The translations under genes and the position numbers were made by a program. Positions 1 through 9,217 of a stretch of DNA of 64,000 bases are shown here, one piece after another. Source of the stretch: Saprospiraceae bacterium (GTDB lineage Bacteria > Bacteroidota > Bacteroidia > Chitinophagales > Saprospiraceae); the NCBI GenBank assembly GCA_029251525.1, contig JAQXDE010000048.1:188252-252251 (forward strand). The letters run 5' to 3'. The notes under the pieces are model-generated. The model did not search any database and was not told the DNA's origin. It saw only the letters and a list, made by a program, of their open reading frames with translations. The first letter of the stretch is position 1, and the number at the start of each line of letters is the position of its first letter.

Positions 1-1695
1 CTTATTGATACTATATCACCTAATCGAAGAATTGATCGGATTCACAATATTAAAAAAGGAACTGTTCGCTGGCGAGTTGATACGTATTTGACTGAATCTT
101 TTCGGCCACGGATTGTTCGGTCGGTTCAACATTATGATTATAAATTATTGTTTAGTGTTTTTAAGCAAAATCATTTAAATGCTTTGGTAGTTCAATTGAT
201 GAGTTTAGTGGCATTAATTGTAATGGGATATTTGATAGATTATCCGATGTTTAGAATTCCAGCAGGAGCTAGTATATTGATTATGGTCAGTATTGTCATT
301 GCATTATTGGGAGCAATTACTTATTGGTTTGATGGATGGAGAACAACCGTTTTCTTTTTATTATTGATCGGAATAAACTTCTTAACAAAGTTTGAAAGTT
401 TCAATCATAAAAATAAGGCCTATGGATTAGATTATGAAATGGAACCGGCTAAATATACCTATGCAGATTTACAAAAGGTATGTGCTGTCGAGAATGTCAA
501 TGAGGATAAAAATGCTACGATTCAGATTTTGGAAAATTGGAAAAAAAAGTTTCCGAACAAGGAGAAACCTAAAATGGTCCTTGTATGTGTTAGTGGAGGA
601 GGTCTTCGAGCTGCAGCATGGGTAATGCAAGTTTTGCAAAAAAGTGATAGCTTACTAGATGGGAGATTATTTTCTCATACTGTTTTGACTACAGGTGCAT
701 CAGGAGGAATGATTGGTGCCTCTTATTTACGTGAATTATTTCTGAAGCAGCAAATGGGTGAAGATATCAATATTTATGACTCTAAATACATTGATATAAT
801 TTCTCAGGATTTATTGAACTCGATCGGTTTTACAATAGTTACAAATGATTTGTTTTTACCTTGGGCAAAGTTTAATGTTGATGGAAAAACCTATCGAAAA
901 GATAGAGGTTATATCTTTGAGAAACAACTCAATGAAAATACTAACAATGCTTTTACGAAAAAAATAAAGGACTATAAGTCACCTGAAGCGGAAGCAATTA
1001 TTCCTATGATTTTTTTGACTCCTTCAATTGTAAATGATGGTCGGCGTATGATTATTTCTTCACAAGGTGTTTCTTATATGACAATTCCACCCATAGGGGT
1101 GGCACGACCCAATGCGGTGGAAATTGATGCAGTGGATTTTGGAAGAGTATTCGCAAAGCAAGGGGCGCAGGATATGAATTTTGTGACTGGGCTAAGAATG
1201 AATGCCACTTATCCATACATTTTACCTAATGTTTATTTGCCGAGTAAACCTGGAATTGAAGTGATGGATGCAGGCTTTAGAGATAATTATGGCATTAATT
1301 CTGCGACTCGATTTATCCATGTTTTTAAAGATTGGATTTTGGAAAATACAAATGGTGTTGTTTTATTGCAAATTTCTGCACAGATAAAAGTGGAGGAAAT
1401 TGTACCCAACGATGATCAAGGTGCTATCGAATCCATGCTTAATCCACTTGGCATTGCGGGACAAATTTTGACGTTACAAGATTACGAGCAAGATACTAAC
1501 CTTGGATTTATTTTTGATCTTTTGGGTAGAGATAAATTTGAAGTAATTCGATATATTTATTATCCAAAAGATGATATGGAACGAGCTTCAATTTCTTTTC
1601 ATCTGACGAGCAAGGAAAAGAAGGATGTTTTAAATTCTTATTTTTTGAAAAAGAATGATGAAAAGTTTGAGCTATTGAAAAAAGCCTTAGAGTAA
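1..1695 (+). CDS. Patatin-like phospholipase-domain membrane protein, 5'-truncated by window edge
   Basis: The frame is open from base 1, so the gene starts before the window; the first possible start inside (TTG at 88) is not convincing. About three hydrophobic membrane segments come first (roughly 160-420). A patatin-type hydrolase domain follows: the glycine-rich oxyanion motif GGGLRAAAW, the nucleophile elbow GASGG with its serine codon at 700-702, and the catalytic-dyad aspartate in DAGFRDNYG (codon at 1267). Patatin enzymes release fatty acids from lipids with this Ser-Asp dyad. A membrane-anchored cytoplasmic lipase or acyl hydrolase is therefore likely, but the substrate is unknown. 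It converges on the next gene and shares a bidirectional terminator with it. Confidence 0.8.
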   Translation, partial: LIDTISPNRRIDRIHNIKKGTVRWRVDTYLTESFRPRIVRSVQHYDYKLLFSVFKQNHLNALVVQLMSLVALIVMGYLIDYPMFRIPAGASILIMVSIVIALLGAITYWFDGWRTTVFFLLLIGINFLTKFESFNHKNKAYGLDYEMEPAKYTYADLQKVCAVENVNEDKNATIQILENWKKKFPNKEKPKMVLVCVSGGGLRAAAWVMQVLQKSDSLLDGRLFSHTVLTTGASGGMIGASYLRELFLKQQMGEDINIYDSKYIDIISQDLLNSIGFTIVTNDLFLPWAKFNVDGKTYRKDRGYIFEKQLNENTNNAFTKKIKDYKSPEAEAIIPMIFLTPSIVNDGRRMIISSQGVSYMTIPPIGVARPNAVEIDAVDFGRVFAKQGAQDMNFVTGLRMNATYPYILPNVYLPSKPGIEVMDAGFRDNYGINSATRFIHVFKDWILENTNGVVLLQISAQIKVEEIVPNDDQGAIESMLNPLGIAGQILTLQDYEQDTNLGFIFDLLGRDKFEVIRYIYYPKDDMERASISFHLTSKEKKDVLNSYFLKKNDEKFELLKKALE

Positions 1696-1713
1696 ATTTT
1701 AATATATTATATG

Positions 1714-1760
1714 AATAGAAAATCAGGTAAATTGGATTCCTGATTACCTGACTTTCTATT
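1714..1760. terminator. Bidirectional terminator hairpin
   Basis: A 17-bp stem (AATAGAAAATCAGGTAA paired with TTACCTGACTTTCTATT, one wobble) lies between two convergent genes and ends about 12 nt from the stop of the minus-strand gene. Confidence 0.7.
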
Positions 1761-1771
1761 TCCACAACCAG

Positions 1772-2953
1772 TTAATCTTCGTCATAAAAAATCCGATAAA
1801 CAACATCCGCCATATCATCCGAAACCAAAAGTGATCCATCTTTCATAAATTCCATATCTACAGGTCGCCCCCAAACATCGCCACCTTTATCTAACCAACC
1901 ATCTGCAAAAGTTGTAGAATTTTTCACTTTTCCATTTTTATCCAAAGTCAAAAGTGCCAATCGATAACCCTGTTTTTTAGTTCGATTCCAAGAACCATGT
2001 TCCGCCACTAAAAGTTGCTTTTCATATTTTTCTGGAAAATTGCCCGCAGGAATAAATTCAATTCCCAATGGTGCAACATGAGCTCGTAATACTTTTACCG
2101 GAGCCGTATAACCTACACAAGTATGTTTTGAGATATCATCACTATCTTCCGGCATATCTCCTTGGTGGCAATATGGATAACCAAAATGCATCCCATCTTT
2201 TGGCGCATGATTTACTTCACAACCTGGTATGTCATCACCCCACCAATCTCGTCCATTGTCAGTAAACCATAATTCTTTGTTATCAGGATGCCAAGTAAAG
2301 CCAACAGTATTTCGAATTCCTTTTTGTACAACCTCCAATCCTGTTCCGTCAGAATTTATCCGAGTGATTGATGCATAAATTTCTTCCCCCTCAGCTTCTT
2401 TATCACAAATATTGCAAGGTGCGCCAACAGGGACATACAATTTTCCATCAGGGCCAAAAGAAATAAATTTCCAACCATGATGAGATTCTGTTGGATATTT
2501 ATCATAAATCACTTTTTCTTGCGGATTATCTAAGTTATTTTCGATGTCTTCAAATTTATGTATCTTACTTACTTCAGCCACATATAAATCGCCATCCTTG
2601 AAAGCTACACCATTTGGCATTTCCCAACCTTTTGATAATTTATATTGTTTTCCATTTTTAATAGCAGTAACCACACCTTTTTTACTCATAGTTCCCACAA
2701 AAAGAGTTTCGTTAGGGGATAAGGCTAATGATCTAGCTCGGTCAACTTCCTCAGCAAATACTTCCACTTTAAAACCACTAGGTAAATTTATTTTGTCTAA
2801 TGGAATTTTATCATACTCTTTTTTTGAAGGCTTAGAAGTACCGCCTTTCTTTACAAGTTGGTTTTTTACTTTCTTTATTGTAACGGTTTTGGGACTTTCA
2901 TTGGCACAGCCGCAAGCAAAAATGAAAAGAAAAAGAAGGAATATATATTTCAT
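1772..2953 (-). CDS. Sorbosone dehydrogenase/PQQ glucose dehydrogenase-like beta-propeller lipoprotein
   Basis: 393 aa. The N-terminus is a lipoprotein signal with lipobox FACGC, so the mature protein is probably membrane-anchored outside the cytoplasm. The body matches the soluble glucose/sorbosone dehydrogenase six-bladed propeller family: repeated GxLYV and DNGRDWWGDD-type blade motifs, LLVAEHGSWNR, and the typical C-terminal segment GSLLVSDDMADVVYRI. Family members oxidise sugars or aldehydes, often with PQQ, but many Bacteroidota homologues have no tested substrate. The gene is monocistronic with its own promoter and a shared 3' terminator. Confidence 0.8.
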   Translation of the reverse strand: MKYIFLLFLFIFACGCANESPKTVTIKKVKNQLVKKGGTSKPSKKEYDKIPLDKINLPSGFKVEVFAEEVDRARSLALSPNETLFVGTMSKKGVVTAIKNGKQYKLSKGWEMPNGVAFKDGDLYVAEVSKIHKFEDIENNLDNPQEKVIYDKYPTESHHGWKFISFGPDGKLYVPVGAPCNICDKEAEGEEIYASITRINSDGTGLEVVQKGIRNTVGFTWHPDNKELWFTDNGRDWWGDDIPGCEVNHAPKDGMHFGYPYCHQGDMPEDSDDISKHTCVGYTAPVKVLRAHVAPLGIEFIPAGNFPEKYEKQLLVAEHGSWNRTKKQGYRLALLTLDKNGKVKNSTTFADGWLDKGGDVWGRPVDMEFMKDGSLLVSDDMADVVYRIFYDED

Positions 2954-2992
2954 TGTTTGATAGTTTTATTTTTTTGGAAAATGTTAATCTAA

Positions 2993-3000
2993 CAAATTTA
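2993..3000 (-). promoter_or_regulatory. Probable -7 element of the sorbosone dehydrogenase-like gene
   Basis: On the minus strand this reads TAAATTTG, an exact match to the Bacteroidota -7 consensus TAnnTTTG, 40 nt upstream of the start codon. No clear TTTG -33 box was found at the expected spacing. Confidence 0.45.
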
Positions 3001-3130
3001 GTCGTTTATAGAAAATAAAAATGTTACGAAGTTAAACAATCTACCTTGTCTTTAGTTTCCAAGTAGTGTAACCCAAGGTAAACTTAAAAAATCATTTGAA
3101 ATATATCAATTAATCTAAACAATCATCAAG

Positions 3131-5650
3131 ATGAAAAAAATCTTACTTCCACTTTTTTTGTTTTTCTCATTTACTGCATTTTCTCAAGGTTGGGGAGGAG
3201 GAGGAAATAAATCAGCTCAAATCAAAGGGAGAATTATTGGTCAAATAATAGATTCCTTGACCAATAAGCCAGTAGAATTTGCTACAGTTGTATTAATCAA
3301 TTCTGAATTTGGAAAGCAACTTGATGGTGTGATAACGGATGACAAAGGAAAATTCAAATTTTCAGGCGTTGCTTTGAAAGAATATGAAATAGAAGTTTCA
3401 TTTATAGGCTATGTTCCTCGAAAAATAAAAAGTGTAAAACTTACCAAAAAAAAACCAGACCTCAACCTGAAGGATATTTACTTAATCCCATCGAGCCTCA
3501 GCTTAGCCGAGGTTCAAGTAACTAGTGAAAGATCCCTTATCGAAAACAAGGTAGACAAAATCGTCTATAATGCAGAGCAGGATGTTACGAATGCTGGAGG
3601 TGATGCTTCAGATGTCTTGCGAAAGGTTCCATTGCTTACGGTTGATTTGGAAGGGAACGTTTCCTTACGAGGTAGTCAAAATGTTCGAATTTTAATAAAT
3701 GGAAAACCTTCTGGAATTTTTGCAAATAGTGTGGCAGATGCACTCAAATTAATTCCATCTGACCAAATTAAAAAGGTAGAAGTAATTACCTCTCCCTCTG
3801 CAAAGTATGATGGTGAGGGTAGTGGAGGAATTATCAACATCATCACTAAAAGAAAAAGTATCGAAGGATTTAGTGGTTCTGTCAATTCCTCAGTTGGAAC
3901 TCGACAAAATAATGCAGTTGTTAGTTTGAGTGCATCGAGAGGAAGAGTTGGATTGAATGGAAGTGCTTCAACCTATTATTCTTGGCCACGAACAGGAGAA
4001 CTTAGTTTTAGTAATTCTCAAACTGTAGATGGATTTACGAATGAACTAATTCAATCAGGTGATAGTAAAACGAGCCGTCTTGGTTTCAATGGAAAGTTTG
4101 GAGCTTACTATGATATCAATGCGTATAGTAGTATCAATTCCAATATTTCTTTTAATGGTTACACATCTAATAACGAAGGTGGAACAATTACTAATAATAT
4201 TTTGCCATCAATAGATTTTCAAGAGACCTATGAGAGGACAACGAATGCAGATGCACTTTTTAGTGGATTTGACTGGACAACTGATTATAAAAAAACTTAT
4301 GATAAAGAAGGACAGGAGTTGGTGTTTGCCTATCAGTTGAGTGAAAATACTAATGACAGAAGTTCGGACTTGGATCAAGATGCCTCTTCAGCTTTTTCTC
4401 AAATTTTAGAAGAAAATGTAAATGATGGGAAAAATATCGAACATACCCTTCAGGTAGATTATACACACCCGTTTTCCAAGAAACTAACCATGGAAGTTGG
4501 TGCTAAAACAGTTATTAGAGATATTAAAAGTAACTTCAGTTCTAAAAACTTATTAACTAATAATTTTAATGAAAATCGAACAGATATTTTTAATTATGAT
4601 CAAGATGTGATGGCGGGGTACCTTTCTTTTAATGCCGAATTAACTAAGAAATATAGTTTGACAGCTGGTGCTCGATATGAGTATACGCAAATTAAAGGTG
4701 ATTTTGATTCAGGAGAGGTTCAGTCGTTTAGTAGTAGCTATGATAACTTTTTACCGAGTGTTATTTTGTCAAGAAAATTAAAAGGATTTAGTTCGATAAA
4801 AGTAAGTTATAATAAAAGGATCCAACGACCTAGTTTATTTTATGTCAATCCTTATCCAGAAGTAAGTGATCGTAGAAATACGACTGAGGGTAATCCATTT
4901 TTGGAACCAGAAATCACCCATCAATTTGATTTGTCTTACAATACGTTTGTTAAAGGAACTGTTCTATATGCTTCTATTTATTACAAGTATACCGATGATG
5001 CGATTGAGAGTATTTTGACTCCTGGTTTTTTGGAGAATAGTGATAGTACGGCTGTAATTTCAAGTACTTCATTCGCGAATATTGGAACGAGAGAGAATAT
5101 AGGAGTTAATATTTTTAGTTCTAAAACAATCAAGTTTTGGACAATTCGAGGAAATGTTAATGCCTCCCTTTATTCAGGTGAAGGTGTTTTAAATGGAGAA
5201 GAGGTAAATGCTAAAGCAATTGTTTATAATGCATTTGTAAGTTCTTCTTTTAATTTCAAAAAAGGATGGAAAGCAGAAATGTGGGGATTTTGGAATTCAC
5301 CTCGACAAACTTTACAGGGATTTAATCCATCTTTTTCTATGTATAGTTTAGGATTTAAAAAAGAACTTTGGGGCAAAAGAGGAACTGTAGGTCTAAATAT
5401 GATTGATCCATTTAACAAAACGAAGAATTTTAAAACGGAGCTTGAAGGTGATAATTTTTCTCAGACGAGTAATTATGCATTGCCGTTCCGTAGTTTCGGA
5501 ATTAATTTTAGTTACAAATTTGGTAAACTAGACTTCAAAGCTAAATCAAGGAGAAGTTCTATAAAGAATGATGATGTTAAACAAGGCGAAAGTGGGGCTG
5601 GTCAAGGCGGCGGCGGCCAGGGTGGTGGCCAGGGTGGTGGCGGAAAATAA
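3131..5650 (+). CDS. TonB-dependent outer-membrane receptor (beta-barrel family) with Gly-rich tail
   Basis: 839 aa with a Sec signal peptide (cleavage near FTAFSQ). A carboxypeptidase-regulatory-like Ig domain follows at about residues 30-120. A TonB plug domain (about 125-240) contains the typical VLRKVPLLTVDLEGNVSLRG and GSGGIINIITKR stretches. The rest is an outer-membrane beta-barrel of the OMP_b-brl_3 type. The barrel appears to close near FGINFSYKFGKL; beyond it lies a basic then Gly/Gln-rich tail of about 40 residues, which is unusual because barrel proteins normally end at the last strand. The gene stands alone without a SusD partner, so the substrate (metal chelate, peptide or other) cannot be told. 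Confidence 0.88.
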   Translation: MKKILLPLFLFFSFTAFSQGWGGGGNKSAQIKGRIIGQIIDSLTNKPVEFATVVLINSEFGKQLDGVITDDKGKFKFSGVALKEYEIEVSFIGYVPRKIKSVKLTKKKPDLNLKDIYLIPSSLSLAEVQVTSERSLIENKVDKIVYNAEQDVTNAGGDASDVLRKVPLLTVDLEGNVSLRGSQNVRILINGKPSGIFANSVADALKLIPSDQIKKVEVITSPSAKYDGEGSGGIINIITKRKSIEGFSGSVNSSVGTRQNNAVVSLSASRGRVGLNGSASTYYSWPRTGELSFSNSQTVDGFTNELIQSGDSKTSRLGFNGKFGAYYDINAYSSINSNISFNGYTSNNEGGTITNNILPSIDFQETYERTTNADALFSGFDWTTDYKKTYDKEGQELVFAYQLSENTNDRSSDLDQDASSAFSQILEENVNDGKNIEHTLQVDYTHPFSKKLTMEVGAKTVIRDIKSNFSSKNLLTNNFNENRTDIFNYDQDVMAGYLSFNAELTKKYSLTAGARYEYTQIKGDFDSGEVQSFSSSYDNFLPSVILSRKLKGFSSIKVSYNKRIQRPSLFYVNPYPEVSDRRNTTEGNPFLEPEITHQFDLSYNTFVKGTVLYASIYYKYTDDAIESILTPGFLENSDSTAVISSTSFANIGTRENIGVNIFSSKTIKFWTIRGNVNASLYSGEGVLNGEEVNAKAIVYNAFVSSSFNFKKGWKAEMWGFWNSPRQTLQGFNPSFSMYSLGFKKELWGKRGTVGLNMIDPFNKTKNFKTELEGDNFSQTSNYALPFRSFGINFSYKFGKLDFKAKSRRSSIKNDDVKQGESGAGQGGGGQGGGQGGGGK

Positions 5651-5668
5651 CCCTCTAACCAAAAGGAA

Positions 5669-5705
5669 AACCGAAATGGCAATTGCTGTTTCGGTTCTTT
5701 TTTTG
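5669..5705 (+). terminator. Rho-independent terminator after the TonB receptor
   Basis: An 8-bp perfect stem (AACCGAAA / TTTCGGTT) encloses a self-complementary GCAATTGC, followed by CTTTTTTT. Confidence 0.8.
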
Positions 5706-5850
5706 AGTTTATATTGTCTTCAGCCCTTTTTTATCTACTATGATTTTCTTTGACTAAGAGTACAATATTAATTGCTTTTTAGGTTTCTTTAAGAATGTGA
5801 TCTTTTTAAAAGTGTACACTTTACCCTTTGAAAAATCTTCTTAACTTTAA

Positions 5851-5876
5851 CTTTCAATTTTTATTGAAAATTGAAA
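5851..5876. promoter_or_regulatory. Palindromic element upstream of the menaquinone operon
   Basis: TTTCAATTTT and AAAATTGAAA form a perfect 10-bp inverted repeat with a 5-nt spacer, ending 50 nt before the first men gene. The 19-mer from 5851 recurs with one difference at 16533. It could be an operator or a leader hairpin; this is an inference. Confidence 0.4.
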
Positions 5877-5926
5877 ACAAAGTCAATTCCTTTTTTGTTT
5901 TATTTCTAACTAAAACTTATTTTTAG

Positions 5927-6349
5927 ATGTTTCCAAAAGCGTCCATAGATCAACTAAATAAATTTAGTGAAAATACAATGGTTGAAAACCTTGGTATTAA
6001 ATTCACAAAAATTGAAGATGATCAAATCACAGCAACTATGCCTGTCGATCATCGAACAGTACAACCAATGCGGCTATTGCATGGAGGTGCCACTGTTTCG
6101 CTTGCTGAGACGGTTGGAAGTGTTGCTTCAGTATTGTTAATTAACTCCAGAACACATTCTGCTGTTGGAACTGAAATTGGGGCAAGTCATATTAAAAGTG
6201 GAAGGGAGGGAACTATCGTAACAGCTGTTTGTAAACCAATTCATATTGGTAAAACGTCTCATGTTTGGGAAATAAAAGTTACAAATGACCAAAATCAATT
6301 AGTTAGCTTGGTGAGATTCACTACACGGATTATTGAAAGAAGAAATTAA
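5927..6349 (+). CDS. Hotdog-fold thioesterase, PaaI/MenI type
   Basis: 140 aa, the usual length of PaaI/YdiI hotdog thioesterases. The family signature LLHGGATVSLAETVGSVAS is present at about residues 45-65, with the catalytic acidic residue (Glu) in the central helix. As first gene of a menaquinone operon it is most probably the 1,4-dihydroxy-2-naphthoyl-CoA thioesterase (MenI) that frees DHNA from CoA; the family alone would allow other aryl-CoA substrates. Its TAA stop overlaps the ATG of the next gene by one base (TAATG), which suggests translational coupling. Confidence 0.82.
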   Translation: MFPKASIDQLNKFSENTMVENLGIKFTKIEDDQITATMPVDHRTVQPMRLLHGGATVSLAETVGSVASVLLINSRTHSAVGTEIGASHIKSGREGTIVTAVCKPIHIGKTSHVWEIKVTNDQNQLVSLVRFTTRIIERRN

Positions 6350-7431
6350 TGGAGAAAACGGTAAACACATATTTAGAAAAAAATATTCCATTTGCACTCT
6401 TTAGGGCGCCAAATCAAATAGCAAGGTTTATTGCACAAACGAGTGCGTTACAAGCAGAGAATAACATAGAAGAATCAGGTTTCCATTTTGCACCATTTTC
6501 TGAAAGGGAAAACATTCCTCATTTTGTGATTAAGGATGATGTAAATGTGTTGTTGAATGATGGATATTTAATTCCTGATCCAACGATTTCTAAATTAGAT
6601 GTTCCTTCATTTTTGAATATTAAAAGTAGAGTGAATATTGTCGATTTTCAAGTGTATCAAAATCATATATTATCTTATTTAGATTTTTTTAAAAATAACG
6701 ATACTCAAAAAGCTATTTATAGTCGGATCAAAAAAACAATACTTCCTGAAGATTTTGATTTGATCTCTTTTTTTGGAAAAGTTGAAAAAGCATATCCAAG
6801 GGCGATGGTTTATGTGGTCAATTTGCCAGGATCTGGATTGTGGCTAGGTGCGTCACCCGAAAAATTATTGACCTATAAAAATGGAATAGCAGAAACAGTT
6901 GCGCTTGCAGGGACACAAAAAATTTTGACTAATAAAAATGTTGAAAATCTAACTTGGGGGAAGAAAGAAATAGAAGAGCATGGGATGGTTGTAGATTACA
7001 TTTTTGACAAAATAAAAAATAATAATCTAGAGATATTAAATCGCTCTAAGACCTATACTTCACAAGCTGGTGTAATGGCTCATTTAAAGCAAAAATTTGA
7101 AATCAAAATAACAAAATCAGATTTGCCTAAGTTTATCCGCGATTTACATCCGACGCCAGCTGTTTGTGGTTTGCCTAAAGAAAAATCTTTGGATATTATT
7201 TATAAAACGGAACCATATGATCGTGAATATTATGCTGGATATTTGGGGATGGTTGAAAATGATTCGGTTGATTTTTATGTCAATTTGCGCTGTATGAAGA
7301 TATATGAAAATGCTGCAGCCTTATTTGTTGGAGGAGGAATTACAGCTAATTCAGACGCCAAAAAAGAATGGCAAGAAACAGAACTTAAAGCAAAAACATT
7401 ACTTAATATTTTAGATTTAATTGAAGTCTAA
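6349..7431 (+). CDS. menF: Isochorismate synthase
   Basis: 360 aa chorismate-binding enzyme converting chorismate to isochorismate, the entry step of menaquinone synthesis. Visible chorismate-binding motifs are GASPEKLL, ETVALAGTQ, the metal/substrate region DLHPTPAVCGLPK, and YYAGYLG near the C-terminus. It is somewhat shorter than E. coli MenF (about 430 aa), the missing part being at the N-terminus, as seen in other Bacteroidota. The adjacent menD uses its product directly. EntC-type siderophore isochorismate synthases have the same fold, but the operon context favours menaquinone. Confidence 0.88.
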   Translation: MEKTVNTYLEKNIPFALFRAPNQIARFIAQTSALQAENNIEESGFHFAPFSERENIPHFVIKDDVNVLLNDGYLIPDPTISKLDVPSFLNIKSRVNIVDFQVYQNHILSYLDFFKNNDTQKAIYSRIKKTILPEDFDLISFFGKVEKAYPRAMVYVVNLPGSGLWLGASPEKLLTYKNGIAETVALAGTQKILTNKNVENLTWGKKEIEEHGMVVDYIFDKIKNNNLEILNRSKTYTSQAGVMAHLKQKFEIKITKSDLPKFIRDLHPTPAVCGLPKEKSLDIIYKTEPYDREYYAGYLGMVENDSVDFYVNLRCMKIYENAAALFVGGGITANSDAKKEWQETELKAKTLLNILDLIEV

Positions 7432-7492
7432 ATAACGCATGGGGAGCTGTTTTAGCTGAGTGTATGGAAAGAAACAATAGTTTGTATTTTAT

Positions 7493-9214
7493 ATGATAAG
7501 CCAAAACAAACTACTACATACTTATATAATGACAACCAACAAAACCAACATATCATCTTTAGTTGAAATTTGCGCCAAAAAGGGCATCACAAAAATCGTT
7601 TTGTCTCCAGGTTCCAGGAATTCTCCACTTGCCATCGCCTTTAATCGGCATCCAAAAATACAATGTTATGTTATAGTTGACGAACGGGCAGCAGCATTCT
7701 TTGCTCTGGGTATGGCACAACAAGCTAAGCAAGCAGTTGCCATCGCCTGTACTTCAGGAAGTGCTGCATTAAATTATGCACCAGCAATCGTCGAAGCATT
7801 TTATCAAAGAATTCCATTAGTAGTTTTGACTGCAGATCGTCCAATCGAATGGATCAATCAAGGAGCAGGGCAAACGATCCAACAAAGAGATATCTTTAAG
7901 AATTATATTTTAAAAAGTTACGAACTTACACAGGAGGCAAAACCTAAAACAGAAGGTATTTGGTTTAATGATCGACAAGTAAATGAAGCGATTAATCTTG
8001 CTCATTTCCCCAAAAAAGGACCAGTTCACATTAATATTCCCTTGCGAGAACCTTTGTATGACTTGGTGGAAAAGACTAAACATATTCCCAAGATTCAAGA
8101 GTTGATAGAAGTTGAAAGTATACTTTCCAAGACTATTTTCAAAAAATTAAAAACGACGTGGGAAGGATCAAGAAAGAAATTAATCCTCTGTGGATTGATG
8201 GAAGGAAACGAAACATTGAATGCAGTCCTAGAGAAACTAGATATTGATCCTTCAGTTACAATCTTAACGGAGACAACGGCTAACCTTTGGAGTGAAAAAT
8301 TTAATCCATGCATAGACCGGTTAATTACTACTATTGAGGAAAAAGAAGAAAAGAAATTTGCTCCCGAAATCCTAGTTACTCTTGGAGGTGCAATTATTTC
8401 AAAAAAAATAAAAGCACTATTTCGAAGATTACAACCAAAAGAACATTGGCATTTTGATACAGCGGGCGAAGAAATGGATACCTATCAGTCACTCACAAAA
8501 ACGATAAAAACAAACCCTGTATATTTTTTTGAAAAAATAAATAAAGAGGGATCGTTGGTGAAAAGTGATTTTCAAAAGATATGGAATGATCGAAATAGTT
8601 CCACTAGAAAACGGCACAATCAGTTTTTAAAAAAAGTAAGATTCTCAGATTTCAAAGCTTACGAAATTATTTTAAAAAATATTCCAGTAGGAAGTAATTT
8701 TCAGATGGGAAATAGCGCTGGCGTAAGATATGTTCAACTCTTTGATCAACGAAAAGATTTATCTTACAACTCTAATCGTGGGACTTCTGGAATTGATGGA
8801 AGTACTTCTACTTCGGTTGGTGCGGCTTTGGCTAGCGGAAAACCAACGACTTTAATATGCGGAGATTTAAGCTTTTTCTATGATGTGAATGGATTGTGGA
8901 ATCCATATTTACCCTCTAATTTGCGCATTATAATTATCAATAACTCAGGAGGTGGTATTTTTAGAATTATTCCTGGTCCATCGACCAGTGATGAATTAGA
9001 TGAGTTTTTCGAAGTGACTCAAAAACGAACTGCTCAGCCAATTGCTAAAATGTATAATCTGAGCTATCAAAAAGCAGACAGCGTCATGAGTTTAGAAAAA
9101 GCACTTTTAAAATTTTATAATAAAGGGAAAAGGGCAAAGATATTAGAAGTTTTTACTCCTCGGAAATCAAACGATAAAATTCTAGAATCGTATTTTGAGT
9201 TTTTGAAAAAATAA
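7493..9214 (+). CDS. menD: 2-succinyl-5-enolpyruvyl-6-hydroxy-3-cyclohexene-1-carboxylate synthase
   Basis: Thiamine-diphosphate enzyme joining isochorismate and 2-oxoglutarate. The pyrimidine-domain motif LSPGSRNSPLAIAF is followed by SGSAALNYAPAIVEAFYQ and the catalytic-loop region GAGQTIQQRDIF. The diphosphate-binding region runs GDLSFFYDVNGLW...NNSGGGIFRIIPG, the MenD form of the GDG-NN motif. The listed start gives 573 aa, but Met13 (ATG at 7529) leaves a more typical N-terminus just before SLVEICAKKGI and may be the true start. A 61-bp gap separates it from menF. Confidence 0.92.
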   Translation: MISQNKLLHTYIMTTNKTNISSLVEICAKKGITKIVLSPGSRNSPLAIAFNRHPKIQCYVIVDERAAAFFALGMAQQAKQAVAIACTSGSAALNYAPAIVEAFYQRIPLVVLTADRPIEWINQGAGQTIQQRDIFKNYILKSYELTQEAKPKTEGIWFNDRQVNEAINLAHFPKKGPVHINIPLREPLYDLVEKTKHIPKIQELIEVESILSKTIFKKLKTTWEGSRKKLILCGLMEGNETLNAVLEKLDIDPSVTILTETTANLWSEKFNPCIDRLITTIEEKEEKKFAPEILVTLGGAIISKKIKALFRRLQPKEHWHFDTAGEEMDTYQSLTKTIKTNPVYFFEKINKEGSLVKSDFQKIWNDRNSSTRKRHNQFLKKVRFSDFKAYEIILKNIPVGSNFQMGNSAGVRYVQLFDQRKDLSYNSNRGTSGIDGSTSTSVGAALASGKPTTLICGDLSFFYDVNGLWNPYLPSNLRIIIINNSGGGIFRIIPGPSTSDELDEFFEVTQKRTAQPIAKMYNLSYQKADSVMSLEKALLKFYNKGKRAKILEVFTPRKSNDKILESYFEFLKK

Positions 9215-9217
9215 AGT

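Noticed and set aside
5590..5650. GGC/GGT-rich repeat as a possible mobile or phase-variable element
   Set aside because: It is in frame, codes a Gly/Gln tail and has no flanking repeats; treated as part of the receptor.
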